Part shown: one piece after another, positions 1 to 9,413 of the stretch
How the letters are laid out: each line of letters begins with the position of its first letter
Position numbering within the stretch: position 1 is the first letter of the stretch
From: Cellvibrionaceae bacterium 1162T.S.0a.05
GTDB lineage: Bacteria; Pseudomonadota; Gammaproteobacteria; Pseudomonadales; Cellvibrionaceae
Direction: 5' to 3'
Assembly: GCA_000964245.1 (NCBI GenBank)
Contig: LANB01000001.1
Coordinates: 1,764,392-1,828,391 of the forward strand
Length of the DNA stretch: 64,000 nt
Notes under the pieces: model-generated
Seen by the model: the letters and a program-made list of their open reading frames with translations, nothing else
Told to the model about the DNA's origin: nothing
Database searches by the model: none
Position numbers and translations under genes: made by a program

Positions 1-1095
1 ATGCTGCAATTTCATTTCGAGCAAGCGTGCCTGATGGTTGCCGCGATATAAAACGGCAAAATCCCGAAATTTTGCGTTGCGACGAATTCGTTGCGTCAAT
101 ATCTCCGTGGCGACACGTTCGGCTTCAACCTCTTCGTTTTTACAACGCAATAAAGCCAAGGGTTCACCAATGCCCAATTCACTCCATAGACTTTTTTCAA
201 ACTCGTGGGGATTGTTACTGATTAACTGGTTTGCAGCTTTAAGAATACGCGCGGTCGAACGGTAATTTTGTTCCAGTTTAATTACATGCAAGCTGGGAAA
301 ATCCTGACGTAAAAGTGAAAGATTTTCCGGGCGAGCGCCGCGCCACGCATAAATACTTTGATCGTCATCACCCACCACGGTGAGCGCAGCTTTGGCACCC
401 ACCAATAGTTTCACCAGAATATATTGGCTGGTATTGGTGTCCTGATATTCGTCAACCAGTAAGTAGCGAATGCGCTGTTGCCACTTTTGCAAGACCTCAG
501 TGTTGTTTTGAAAGAGTTGTGTCGGCAAACCGATGAGGTCATCAAAGTCCACGGCATTGTAGGCTCGCAAAGCCTGGTTATAGCGTTCGTACACCAGCGC
601 CCAGGTTTGCTCACCGGGGCTCTGTGCTTGTGCGAGGGCGTCCTCTGGCGAGGTCATCGCGCTTTTCCAATTGGATATTTGATTGGCAACGCTGTCGAGA
701 AGGTCGGTACTTAAATCACCGTCCTTCAACATAATTTCCTTGATGAGTGAGCGTGCATCTTCGGCGTCAAAAATAGTGAAATTACTTTTATAACCAAGAT
801 GGCGATATTCGCGGCGAATAATATTCAAGCCGAGATTATGGAAGGTGGAAACCGTTAAGCCATGTGCCGCTTTGCCCTTAACCAGCTTGCCGACACGCTC
901 CTTCATTTCACGCGCGGCTTTATTGGTAAAGGTTACAGCAGCAATATGGCGCGCCGACAACCCACAATCGCTGATCAACCAGGCGATTTTCTGAGTGATA
1001 ACACTGGTCTTGCCGCTACCGGCACCGGCCAGCACCAGACAGGGCCCATCAATGTACTTTACTGCTTCACGTTGGCGGGCATTCAGGGAGGCCAC
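1..1095 (-). CDS. rep: ATP-dependent DNA helicase Rep, N-terminal part (runs off the window)
   Basis: Superfamily 1A 3'-5' DNA helicase that helps replication forks past obstacles. The minus strand is open from about 1095 to the window edge, showing the first 365 residues. Walker A is GAGSGKT near residue 22, motif Ia follows as [10 protein letters not shown], and motif III is [17 protein letters not shown]; the wording fits Rep more closely than UvrD. I place the start at a GTG (1093-1095) with an AAGG ribosome site 7 nt upstream, which gives an N-terminus [12 protein letters not shown], normal for Rep. It lies 74 bp downstream of sulP on the same strand. The C-terminal half is outside the window. 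Confidence 0.9.
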   Translation of the reverse strand, partial: MASLNARQREAVKYIDGPCLVLAGAGSGKTSVITQKIAWLISDCGLSARHIAAVTFTNKAAREMKERVGKLVKGKAAHGLTVSTFHNLGLNIIRREYRHLGYKSNFTIFDAEDARSLIKEIMLKDGDLSTDLLDSVANQISNWKSAMTSPEDALAQAQSPGEQTWALVYERYNQALRAYNAVDFDDLIGLPTQLFQNNTEVLQKWQQRIRYLLVDEYQDTNTSQYILVKLLVGAKAALTVVGDDDQSIYAWRGARPENLSLLRQDFPSLHVIKLEQNYRSTARILKAANQLISNNPHEFEKSLWSELGIGEPLALLRCKNEEVEAERVATEILTQRIRRNAKFRDFAVLYRGNHQARLLEMKLQH

Positions 1096-1169
1096 GACGA
1101 CACCTTGGCTTGGATAAAACGGGGGTGCAGTCTAGCAAACTTTACGGCGCTTTTTCACGCGCTATTTTA

Positions 1170-2867
1170 TTAGGCGACTTTTAGGATGGGCTGATCGGCC
1201 AAAGATGCTTGCCAATCCAGAACCTCTTGAAAAGCGGCTTGGCGTGTTCCAACGATACAGACTTTTTGTGCCGCAATAGCATTAAAATTCGCGAGTTCGC
1301 GTTTGCGGCAATGCTCGGGGAAAATGACTACAACAGGAACATGCTTTTCGATTGCGGCGTCGAGCATGTTTTCGATGGCGAGAGACATGGTGGCATCCAT
1401 AAAAGACACATCACTCAGGTCAACGATCAGGGCTTCCGCTTTGTCGATCGCCTGAGCCTCGCGGCGAAGAGCGTTGGACACGCCGAAGATCATCGGGCCA
1501 CTTAGATAAACCAGCAGAGTTTTACGAATCTGGATAATTTTTTCGAATAATATTTTTTCGTCTGGCTTAAGTGGAATCTTGTCGTCGGTATCGCTGATAA
1601 GTTGAATATTGTTTTTCTGTAAATTACTCAATTTTTCTACGGTAATGAGGTTGGCGATAAACATGCCAATACCAACGGCAACGATGAGATCAACGAAAAC
1701 GGTGAGCAGTAACACGCTATACATAATAAAGGTGGCAGGTTTGGATATGCGGTGTGCGCGTTTAACGAAACTCCAATCGAGAATGTTAATACCAACATAA
1801 AGTGCTATTGCAGCGAGCACAGCCATCGGAATATGTTGAACGAGTTGGCTTGCGCCGAAAGCAAAAACAAGAAGACTGAGTGCCCTTATAACGCCGGACC
1901 AGGCACTGCGTGCGCCAGCCTGAATGTTAACTACGGTTCCCATGGTGGCGCCAGCGCCCGGCAGTCCACCAAATAGCCCGGAAAGTGTATTGGCAATCCC
2001 CTGGCCGATCAGTTCCTTGTCTGAGCGATGCTGTTGCCGCGTCAGGCTATCAGAAATCACCGCCGTTAAAAGCGAATCGATACAGCCAAGTGCGCCCAGC
2101 ATTAAGCCGTTGACTAACATGGTTTGTAATTCGCTCGTGGTAAACGTGGGCAAATGCAGCGAGGGTAAACCAAAAGAGATACTGCCGATACGCTTAAGAT
2201 CGGCAGAGGAAAAAAACCAGAGCGAAATAAGTGTGGCCACGACCAACGCGATTAACTGCGCAGGTAAAATAGATTTAATACGTGTGGGGGTAAAAAACAG
2301 GATGGCCAACGCTAGTAAGCCAAGTGTCATTTCACTCAAATGAATGTCACTAAAAAGAGCAGGGAATTGAAAAATGATTTCCGCTACGTTTCCTTTGACA
2401 TTTTCATTACCGAGAAAGGTGGGTAACTGCATCACAATTAATATAACGCCGATGCCGGACATAAAACCGGAAATCACGCTGTATGGCATGAGTGTGAGGT
2501 AATGCCCGAGGCGCAAACTGCCAAGCAAAATTTGCACGGCGCCGGCGATCATGACAACGGTAAAGGCCATCGCCAAGCCGTTTTCCGGGTTGGCCGCAAT
2601 CATGGAAGCAACTACCGCCGTCATGACCACAGTCATAGGGCCGGTAGGTTCGGATATTAGAGTGGGAGTGCCACCGAAAAGCGCGGCAAACAAACCGACA
2701 ATAATCGCCCCATATAAACCCGCTTCCGGGCCCGCGCCGGATGCTGCGCCGAAGGCCAGCGCAAGTGGCAGGGATACAATGGCGGCAGTAATGCCTCCCA
2801 TAAAATCACAGCGTAATTGTTTGAGGTTAAAGTCGTTAAAGAACAGGGCTTTGCTCATACTCGTCAC
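1170..2867 (-). CDS. SulP-family anion transporter with C-terminal STAS domain
   Basis: Inner-membrane anion permease of the SulP/SLC26 family, 565 aa. Residues about 15-410 are hydrophobic segments with family signatures (PLALAFGAASGAGPEAGLYG near the N-terminus; GLPGAGATMGT mid-protein). Residues about 440-550 form a STAS domain (VDLSDVSFMDATM). Substrate cannot be read from sequence; SulP proteins carry sulfate, bicarbonate or dicarboxylates. The GTG start overlaps the purK stop by 4 nt (GTGA), so it is the last gene of the coupled nhaA-purE-purK-sulP block; ATG at 2858 is an alternative start. Coupling to purK, whose enzyme consumes bicarbonate, suggests a bicarbonate carrier; this is inference. 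Confidence 0.88.
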   Translation of the reverse strand: MTSMSKALFFNDFNLKQLRCDFMGGITAAIVSLPLALAFGAASGAGPEAGLYGAIIVGLFAALFGGTPTLISEPTGPMTVVMTAVVASMIAANPENGLAMAFTVVMIAGAVQILLGSLRLGHYLTLMPYSVISGFMSGIGVILIVMQLPTFLGNENVKGNVAEIIFQFPALFSDIHLSEMTLGLLALAILFFTPTRIKSILPAQLIALVVATLISLWFFSSADLKRIGSISFGLPSLHLPTFTTSELQTMLVNGLMLGALGCIDSLLTAVISDSLTRQQHRSDKELIGQGIANTLSGLFGGLPGAGATMGTVVNIQAGARSAWSGVIRALSLLVFAFGASQLVQHIPMAVLAAIALYVGINILDWSFVKRAHRISKPATFIMYSVLLLTVFVDLIVAVGIGMFIANLITVEKLSNLQKNNIQLISDTDDKIPLKPDEKILFEKIIQIRKTLLVYLSGPMIFGVSNALRREAQAIDKAEALIVDLSDVSFMDATMSLAIENMLDAAIEKHVPVVVIFPEHCRKRELANFNAIAAQKVCIVGTRQAAFQEVLDWQASLADQPILKVA

Positions 2868-3985
2868 GCCGATTTTCGATCGTTATCGTATTGCGGGTAG
2901 AGTTGGTCAATGAGTAAGTTTTGTCTTTTTTCGAGCTGCAGGGGGTCGTCATCAAACAAATTAATGTGGCCCATTTTGCGTCGCGCTTTGGGTGTTTTCT
3001 TGTACCAATATAAAAAACTATTTGCATCGATGTCGCGCGGCGCGCTAGCGATGCCTAAAAGGTTGACCATGCCCGCAGGCTTTATTGCACGAGTGTCTCC
3101 GAGGCTTAAACCGCAAATTGCACGGATATGATTTTCAAATTGCGAGGTATGGCAAGCGTTCATGGTCCAATGGCCACTGTTGTGAACACGCGGCGCAAGT
3201 TCATTTACGATGAGGCCCGCATCGGTGACGAATAATTCGAGGCTGAGTACGCCGACGTAGTTCCAATGGTGAAACAACACGCTGAGGATATGCTTTGCGG
3301 GCATGAACAGGGGGCTCATGTATTCCTGTGTCAGTGTTTGTGATTTCAATAAAACACCATCGACATGTTCATTAACTGTAGGTGCGTAGAAACGAATATC
3401 ACCATCCAGGCCGCGCACGCCAATAACAGAAGCCTCAAAATTAAAATTTATTTTTGTTTCCACTACCAGCGGAAAGGCGGCGTCATCAATATTTAAATCT
3501 GCGAGTTGTTGTGCCTGGTCAATACGCCACTGGGATTTACCATCATAGCCCTGGGTTGGGTGCTTGATAAAAAATGGTGGTGAAAAATGCTGCGAAATCT
3601 GATTGAGATCAGATCGATGACGTATTGCCTCAAAGGGTGCTAGCGGAATATGAAAGTCCTTTAGCAAATTTTTTTCAAGCAAGCGGTTTTGGGTTACAGC
3701 AATCGCGTCAGGGTGGGGGGCGACCTCGGTAAATTGAGCAAGCGCGCTCAGCAAATTAATGTCGACTTGTTCGCGCTCAACTGTAATCACATGGGGGCGC
3801 TCAAGTAGTTGGAATAGTCGCGCGACGGAGAGATCGTGCGTGTAGCGAACTATTTTTCCCAAGCCCTGAACGCAGCGCGTATCTTCATGTTGTTCAGCGA
3901 TAAAACTGACGGTTAACTTTAATTTTTTGGCGGCTTGCGCCAACATCATCGCTAACTGGCCGCAGCCATAAATGGCAATTCTCAT
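2864..3985 (-). CDS. purK: N5-carboxyaminoimidazole ribonucleotide synthase
   Basis: ATP-grasp enzyme of purine synthesis that converts AIR, ATP and bicarbonate to N5-CAIR, the substrate of PurE. The protein is 373 aa, normal length. The N-terminus carries the dinucleotide-like signature YGCGQLAMM, the centre has the ATP-grasp segment ([16 protein letters not shown]), and [13 protein letters not shown] near residue 265 is the PurK-typical active-site stretch. The start ATG overlaps the purE stop (ATGA). Confidence 0.96.
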   Translation of the reverse strand: MRIAIYGCGQLAMMLAQAAKKLKLTVSFIAEQHEDTRCVQGLGKIVRYTHDLSVARLFQLLERPHVITVEREQVDINLLSALAQFTEVAPHPDAIAVTQNRLLEKNLLKDFHIPLAPFEAIRHRSDLNQISQHFSPPFFIKHPTQGYDGKSQWRIDQAQQLADLNIDDAAFPLVVETKINFNFEASVIGVRGLDGDIRFYAPTVNEHVDGVLLKSQTLTQEYMSPLFMPAKHILSVLFHHWNYVGVLSLELFVTDAGLIVNELAPRVHNSGHWTMNACHTSQFENHIRAICGLSLGDTRAIKPAGMVNLLGIASAPRDIDANSFLYWYKKTPKARRKMGHINLFDDDPLQLEKRQNLLIDQLYPQYDNDRKSA

Positions 3986-4473
3986 TCTCCCACCTCAAGC
4001 TGCACTTGCGCACGTGCGGACGCGCGCCACGCGGCGAATGATTTAAATAGCGCCTCGTCGCCAGTTGCGAGAATTTGTGCTGCGAGTACGCCCGCGTTGT
4101 AGGCACCCATATCGCCCACGCCCTGAGTAGCGACGGCGACTCCGCGCGGCATTTGCACTATTGACAAGAGGCTGTCGAGACCATCATTAAATTTTGATTT
4201 CACGGGAACACCGATCACCGGTAAATGGCTAATTGCCGCCAGCATGCCGGGCAGATGCGCCGAGCCTCCGGCACCGGCGATAATAACTTTGGTTCCACTG
4301 TTTTCAGCTTCGCGCGCAACTTCGTACAAGCGTTCCGGCGTACGATGGGCGGAAACTACCGTGGCTTTGTAGCCAATGCCGAGCGCCTCAAGCACCGTGG
4401 TGGCGTGCTTCATGCAGGGCCAATCTGACTGCGAGCCCATTAAAATCATGACGGTTTTGTAGTCAATAATCAC
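3982..4473 (-). CDS. purE: N5-carboxyaminoimidazole ribonucleotide mutase
   Basis: Class I PurE, 163 aa, which moves the carboxyl group of N5-CAIR to give CAIR in purine synthesis. Motifs seen are [17 protein letters not shown] and [11 protein letters not shown], which build the active site. The start is a GTG overlapping the nhaA stop (GTGA); an internal ATG at codon 9 would leave a shorter but still plausible N-terminus. It is coupled upstream to nhaA and downstream to purK. Confidence 0.96.
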   Translation of the reverse strand: MIIDYKTVMILMGSQSDWPCMKHATTVLEALGIGYKATVVSAHRTPERLYEVAREAENSGTKVIIAGAGGSAHLPGMLAAISHLPVIGVPVKSKFNDGLDSLLSIVQMPRGVAVATQGVGDMGAYNAGVLAAQILATGDEALFKSFAAWRASARAQVQLEVGE

Positions 4474-5678
4474 GAAGGTTTTACCTCTTCTACGGCGGTT
4501 TTAATTGCCTTGGTCAGGGTGTTGCAATGGCGAATGACCAGAGCACCGACAACTGCTGATAGCAAGGTGCCAAGCAACACGCCCAGTTTCACCTGGTTGA
4601 GAATTTCCGATGAGGCAGTTTCATAAGCGAGGCGACCAATAAACAAACTCATGGTGAAGCCAATACCACAAAGCAGAGATACGCCGTAGAACTGCATCCA
4701 CGTTGCATCCTCAGGCAACTTCGCCCAACGCATTTTAACGATGAGCCAGCTCACACCAAAAACACCGATTTGTTTACCTACGAATAAGCCGAGTGTAATG
4801 CCGAGCGTGATAGGTTCTATCAAATGGCTCCAGGAAATACCGTTCAGGTTAATACCGGTATTGGCAAATGCAAAAAGCGGCAACACAAAAAACGCAACCC
4901 AGGGCTGTAAACCATGTTCGGCAGATTCCAGCATGGAATCGTCGTGCTCAGTTTTTATACCAAGTGGAATAAACCACGCGACCAAAAAGCCGGCGAGTGT
5001 TGCATGCACACCACTTTTCAACACCGAGGCCCAAACAACCAGGCCAACCAACACGTAAGCAGCGAAAAAACGCAACTTGAAGTAGTTAAACAAAAACAAA
5101 ACGCTGAGCCCAATAAACGCAACGCTTAACGACAGCGTGGACAATTCGTTTGAGTAGAACAATGCGATAATGATGATTGCGCCGATATCGTCGAAGATAG
5201 CGACACTTAGAAGAAAGAGCTTCAAGGAAATGGGCAAACTGCGACCGAACAAGCTGAACACGCCCAATGCGAAGGCAATATCGGTTGCCGATGGCACAGC
5301 CCAGCCGCGCATACCGAGAGCGTCGTCGTAGTTCAGCACAACATAAATTAACGCGGGAAAAACAATACCGGCAACGGCTGCAATGCCGGGGAGCACAATT
5401 TGCTCTTTGGAGCGCAATTTACCGATAAGCACTTCGCGTTTGACTTCCAGCCCGATAAGGAAAAAGAACAAGGCCATCAAACCGTCGTTGACCCAGTAAA
5501 GCAATGCCTTGTCGATTTCAAATTCACCGAAGCGCACTTGCACGGGCAGGTTTAAAAAGGATTCGTACAAGTCTTTCAGGGGGCTGTTTGCGATTAACAT
5601 CGCTGCAGCAGCGAAGACAATAAGCAGAATCCCGCCAGCCGCATCGTGTTGTACCATTTGGCGTAAGGCTTTAGTCAT
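4470..5678 (-). CDS. nhaA: Na+/H+ antiporter NhaA
   Basis: Electrogenic inner-membrane antiporter that expels Na+ in exchange for protons, 402 aa. The conserved ATDIAFALG segment and the adjacent Asp pair in [10 protein letters not shown] (the known ion-binding aspartates of NhaA) are present, as are PLFAFANTG and the C-terminal [11 protein letters not shown] helix. It opens the coupled block with purE, purK and sulP. nhaR lies 203 bp upstream on the same strand, as expected for its activator. Confidence 0.95.
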   Translation of the reverse strand: MTKALRQMVQHDAAGGILLIVFAAAAMLIANSPLKDLYESFLNLPVQVRFGEFEIDKALLYWVNDGLMALFFFLIGLEVKREVLIGKLRSKEQIVLPGIAAVAGIVFPALIYVVLNYDDALGMRGWAVPSATDIAFALGVFSLFGRSLPISLKLFLLSVAIFDDIGAIIIIALFYSNELSTLSLSVAFIGLSVLFLFNYFKLRFFAAYVLVGLVVWASVLKSGVHATLAGFLVAWFIPLGIKTEHDDSMLESAEHGLQPWVAFFVLPLFAFANTGINLNGISWSHLIEPITLGITLGLFVGKQIGVFGVSWLIVKMRWAKLPEDATWMQFYGVSLLCGIGFTMSLFIGRLAYETASSEILNQVKLGVLLGTLLSAVVGALVIRHCNTLTKAIKTAVEEVKPS

Positions 5679-5818
5679 AGTGTTAAGTTCCGTTTTTTAA
5701 TACTGAGTTTGGTTGTCCTACTGATACGTTGCGATCAGCATTCCGGTTTTACTAGCAGACCCCACAAGCAGTTTTCCATATTCCGAAACAAAGAAAAAAC
5801 AGATATTTATGGGTTAAT

Positions 5819-5837
5819 ACATCGATTTATTCGATGT
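5819..5837. promoter_or_regulatory. Inverted repeat between nhaR and nhaA, possible regulator site
   Basis: A perfect 7-bp inverted repeat, ACATCGA and TCGATGT with a 5-bp spacer, lies in the 203-bp gap between nhaR and nhaA. LysR-type regulators bind short interrupted dyads of this size, so it is a candidate NhaR site. Position and shape are the only evidence. Confidence 0.3.
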
Positions 5838-5881
5838 TAGCTGGAACAGTTTGTAGATTTGTTGATCACAAGAACATGAAT

Positions 5882-6784
5882 TTAATCGAAGAGCGTAGTG
5901 CGGGCATTGTCGCATATCGCGGCAACAGCGGGGTGTCGAACCTTGCGCTCTGCTGAAATGGCATAAAACTTTTGGCTTACATCGTTTATCTCGCCTACGG
6001 GCCGCACGTTAAAGTTTTTGCAGACTTCATCACAGATAACCGAGGGCATAAAAAACAATCCGAGGCCCGTTTGGCCAAAGGATTTAATTAGCGCGCTGTC
6101 ATCAAATTGCCCGCGTATAACCGGGAAAATATCCATTTCCCGAAACCAGTTGTCGAGATCAGCGCGCACCGCATATTGCGATGTGGGGAGTAACATCGGT
6201 GCGTTGTGTAGCGAGTGCGGGAAATTTTTTTTGTAGGAGCGCACTCGATTAGGCGTCGCGAACACCATTAAATTCGATGCACCGAGGTAGTGATTATAGG
6301 CCTTGATATTTAGGGCACCCGAAAGAGGCGTATCACTTAAAACCATATCGACCTTGTGTATCGCCAACTCGGCAAGTATCGATTCAACCGGGCCTTCTTT
6401 ACTTATTAGGCTAATTTCATGAGGTAGGTGTAAGGCGGGCTCTATCATTTTGTAGACAATGGTTTTGGGTAAGGCGCTCGCCGAACTGACAATGAATTCT
6501 GAGGCCCCAATGGATGGCGCCCCGCGCAATACATCACTCAGCTCACGCCCCAGCTCAAAAATTTCATCGGCATAGCGCAATACAAGGCGGCCGGTTTCAG
6601 TCAGGTTGAGGCCGCGCCCGGCTTTTTCAAAAAGCGCGCTGCCCACGCGATCTTCCAGCACCGATAACTGGCCGCTGATGGTTTGCGGCGTGATATGCAG
6701 AATCTTGCTGGCTTTGGCAATACTGCCTTCGTGCGCAACCGTCCAGAAATAGTGGAGGTGCTTGTAGTTTAGATTCACGTTCAT
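5882..6784 (-). CDS. nhaR: LysR-family transcriptional activator NhaR
   Basis: 300-aa LysR-type regulator. The N-terminus (LNYKHLHYFWTVAHEGSIAK, then ITPQTISGQLSVLEDR) is the winged helix-turn-helix in a wording characteristic of NhaR, where NYxHLxYFW and TPQTIxGQ are typical. The rest is the periplasmic-binding-like effector domain. In enterobacteria NhaR activates nhaA in response to Na+; the same order here (nhaR then nhaA, same strand) supports that role. Confidence 0.88.
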   Translation of the reverse strand: MNVNLNYKHLHYFWTVAHEGSIAKASKILHITPQTISGQLSVLEDRVGSALFEKAGRGLNLTETGRLVLRYADEIFELGRELSDVLRGAPSIGASEFIVSSASALPKTIVYKMIEPALHLPHEISLISKEGPVESILAELAIHKVDMVLSDTPLSGALNIKAYNHYLGASNLMVFATPNRVRSYKKNFPHSLHNAPMLLPTSQYAVRADLDNWFREMDIFPVIRGQFDDSALIKSFGQTGLGLFFMPSVICDEVCKNFNVRPVGEINDVSQKFYAISAERKVRHPAVAAICDNARTTLFD

Positions 6785-6955
6785 AAACCTGCTCCTGAGT
6801 GTGATAAGCCGAATAGATTAATTCTATCAATCCTTACTATTTCTATATTCGAAAAAAACGAAGTGTCAGATCAATAATAAACGATTTTTTCTTAATAAGT
6901 TATTTCGCTAGTGTGAGCTTACTGAAGGTATGAACGAAAGAGGGGATGACTAAAC

Positions 6956-7306
6956 ATGCTAGTGAAAATCCACAGTCGAGGTTTCAGTTTGACGCGCGCG
7001 CTCAAAAATTTTGTGGAAGACAACATGATGATGGTGCTGGCGCGATACGGTGAAAATATTTCGCGAATCGATGTCACCTTAAGCGACATAAATGGGCCAC
7101 GAGGCGGCTTGGACAAGCGTTGCCGCGTGCAGGTAAAGATCGAAAAAATCGATTCTATCGTAATACAGGATACACACAGCGATCTCTATGCGGCGATTGC
7201 AAGTTGTGCCACACGGGCACGCCGCGCGGTGGGTAGAAAGCTGGAGCAACGGCGTAAACAGCGTCGTCAATTTGAACTTGACCGAAGTTATGGAGTGTAT
7301 CAATGA
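6956..7306 (+). CDS. HPF/RaiA-like ribosome-associated protein
   Basis: 116-aa protein similar to the short ribosome hibernation factors (HPF, RaiA/YfiA). The beta-alpha-beta fold is suggested by VKIHSRGFSLTRALKNFVED, the central ISRIDVTLSDINGPRGG and a helix with a basic C-terminal tail (ARRAVGRKLEQRRKQRR). Such proteins bind the 30S decoding site and silence ribosomes in slow growth. The stop overlaps the ATG of the next gene (ATGA). It is not beside rpoN, where the main hpf copy usually lies, so it may be a second paralogue. Confidence 0.75.
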   Translation: MLVKIHSRGFSLTRALKNFVEDNMMMVLARYGENISRIDVTLSDINGPRGGLDKRCRVQVKIEKIDSIVIQDTHSDLYAAIASCATRARRAVGRKLEQRRKQRRQFELDRSYGVYQ

Positions 7307-7737
7307 AGTTACTAATGACCTTATCAGTGAAGAAATTTAGCTATGCAATTCTATTAATGTGCGTGGCCGCAGCGCACAAGGGTTACGCCAGTAGCAACGC
7401 GCATCCTTGCAGCGGACCAGCACTGGAAGCATCGGAAGCGGCTTGCACGAGTTACATAATGGGCTTTCTTGAAGGCGCATTGCAAACTGATGCCGCTATT
7501 TTGGAGAACATAGAAGGCAGTGATTCGGGCTTTCTCGAGCGTGTTTACAAAACGCGAGGACATCGCTTTGGGCAATCGCCTCCTGCAACCTATCTGGCAC
7601 GCTTTTGCTTGCCAGAGCCGTTGGATCTGAACAAGGTGAGTGCAGATATTATTGACTACCTGAAAGGCCAACAAGTGTCTGCAGCAGGCGTGAACGCCGT
7701 GTATCTGGCGTCGAAAAAACTCTTTCCCTGTGACTGA
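7303..7737 (+). CDS. Exported Rap1a/Tai-like protein
   Basis: 144-aa protein with an N-terminal signal segment ending near GYASSNAHPC. The mature part resembles the Rap1a/Tai family: a Cys-anchored helix (CTSYIMGFLEG), a central FCLPEPLDLNKV segment, a helical AVYLASKKL and a closing FPCD. That family includes periplasmic immunity proteins against type VI amidases, but most members are uncharacterised. No effector gene is nearby. It is translationally coupled to the HPF-like gene. Confidence 0.65.
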   Translation: MKLLMTLSVKKFSYAILLMCVAAAHKGYASSNAHPCSGPALEASEAACTSYIMGFLEGALQTDAAILENIEGSDSGFLERVYKTRGHRFGQSPPATYLARFCLPEPLDLNKVSADIIDYLKGQQVSAAGVNAVYLASKKLFPCD

Positions 7738-7884
7738 CCGGTTTCCTTAAGCACAATTCGATTCAACACGGCTAGCCTTGAGGAAGTGGCGAGTGATTAG
7801 AGTCAGGAAAAGTGTTCGGTGCTTGCATATTGCAAGTGCCGAGGGTTTTGAAATAGATATCAACGTTAAAACGCGAGGTGCGTT

Positions 7885-8640
7885 ATGGCTACTGAAACAG
7901 TGAGAAGCGAAACAGTGAAAAGTGAGACAGTTAAAAGTCACGAGCAGTCGCACAGTGACAATCACACAACTCGTTATACAACGAGCGACCATTCCACAGG
8001 AGGGTCTGCGACGAGCGAGCTATCGACAAACAAGGTATTAAAAAATACCTATGCGTTGTTAGCCATGACGCTTTTTTTCAGTGCGCTGACTGCTGGAATA
8101 TCGCTAGCATTCAACCTGCCACACCCGGGCTTACTCATCACTCTGGCAGGCTACTTTGGCTTGCTTTTTCTGACGACGAAGTTCCGGGATTCCGCAATTG
8201 GTCTGCTCTGTGTCTTTGCCCTCACCGGTTTTATGGGCTACACCCTTGGGCCGATTATTAATGCCTATCTCAAGCTCGCCAACGGTGGCCAAATTGTTTT
8301 AATGGCTCTAAGTGGTACCGCCTTGGTGTTCTCCGGTTTGTCCGCCTTTGTGCTCGTGACCAAAAAGAATTTCAGTTTTATTGGAAACTTTTTATTTGTC
8401 GGTATTCTTGTAGCTTTTATCGCGGGTCTGGCGGCTGTGTTTCTGAACTTGCCGGGTTTGGCGCTGGCCGTTTCATCCATGTTTATTTTGCTGATGGCAG
8501 GGTTAATCCTTTTTGAAACGAGTAACATTATTCACGGCGGCGAAACCAATTACATCATGGCAACCGTCACGCTTTATGTTGCAATTTATAATCTGTTCAC
8601 CAGCCTCTTGCATGTGCTGGGTTTCACTAGTGGAGAGTAG
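7885..8640 (+). CDS. Bax inhibitor-1/YccA-family membrane protein
   Basis: 251-aa inner-membrane protein with about seven transmembrane segments from residue 50 onward. LSTNKVLKNTYALLAMTL matches the start of the fold in E. coli YccA, a substrate and modulator of the FtsH protease. The first 45 residues are a hydrophilic Ser/Thr/His-rich extension with the near-repeat SETVKSETVKS. The chosen ATG has a GAGGTG ribosome site; a start near the TM region would give the usual 210-220 aa length. It is followed 4 bp later by the DUF533 gene. Confidence 0.85.
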   Translation: MATETVRSETVKSETVKSHEQSHSDNHTTRYTTSDHSTGGSATSELSTNKVLKNTYALLAMTLFFSALTAGISLAFNLPHPGLLITLAGYFGLLFLTTKFRDSAIGLLCVFALTGFMGYTLGPIINAYLKLANGGQIVLMALSGTALVFSGLSAFVLVTKKNFSFIGNFLFVGILVAFIAGLAAVFLNLPGLALAVSSMFILLMAGLILFETSNIIHGGETNYIMATVTLYVAIYNLFTSLLHVLGFTSGE

Positions 8641-8644
8641 CGCA

Positions 8645-9361
8645 ATGAATTTTTCAAATGTACTGAATGGCCTTGTGGGTCAGTCTGGCAATACGCTCAA
8701 GGACATACAAAGCAAGCTCCCCGGTGGGCTCGCCGGTGGCGCCGTGGCCGGCGGTATGGTTGCAATGTTGCTGTCGAGTAAGTCGGCACGCAAAACGGCA
8801 GGTACGGTTGCCAAATATGGCGGCACGGCACTCTTGGGTGGGCTGGCGTACAAGGCGTACAAGAGCTGGCAACAAAATAAAACGCAAGCTGCCGATACTG
8901 CGTCGGGATACGAGGGTAGTGTATTAGCCAATGGCAAACACGAAATTCGTGGTTATGAAAAAGAAGCGCTTGGGCATCTCGCGGGCGAGGAAGGCAGCGA
9001 GCGATTTAACATTGCGTTGGTGAAAGCCATGATTGCATCCGCTAGAGCAGATGGCAGTATTGATGCAGCAGAGCAGAAAAAAATTTCTGATGCAATTCAA
9101 TCTGCCGCTTTTGATGAAAATAGTAAGCGCGAATTACTTGAATTGTTTATCAGACCGGTTGCGATTGAAGAGTTTGTTGCTGATGCGCAAACAACGGAAC
9201 AGAAAGCCGAGATGTACTTGGCCTCCTGTCTGGTGATTGAGCTTGACGACACTGCAGAATATGCCCACTTAAGTAACCTTGCGCGGGCTTTGCAATTGCC
9301 GCCGGGGCTTGAGCAGGAGTTACGTGCGCAAGTTCAACAGTCAGTTTCTGCAACCGTTTAA
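8645..9361 (+). CDS. DUF533/YebE-like membrane protein
   Basis: 238-aa protein. A Gly/Ala-rich membrane segment (GGLAGGAVAGGMVAMLL, then GGTALLGGLAYKAYKSW) is followed by a TerB-like helical domain in the C-terminal half (AMIASARADGSIDAAEQKKI). This is the DUF533 layout of E. coli YebE, function unknown. I chose ATG 8645 because GGAG lies 8 nt upstream and longer versions of the frame run into the preceding coding sequence. It is probably co-transcribed with the YccA-like gene. Confidence 0.85.
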   Translation: MNFSNVLNGLVGQSGNTLKDIQSKLPGGLAGGAVAGGMVAMLLSSKSARKTAGTVAKYGGTALLGGLAYKAYKSWQQNKTQAADTASGYEGSVLANGKHEIRGYEKEALGHLAGEEGSERFNIALVKAMIASARADGSIDAAEQKKISDAIQSAAFDENSKRELLELFIRPVAIEEFVADAQTTEQKAEMYLASCLVIELDDTAEYAHLSNLARALQLPPGLEQELRAQVQQSVSATV

Positions 9362-9413
9362 TGAACTATGAAAATGGCCGGAACAAAAAAACGTTTTAAT
9401 GTTTGTCATGTGT

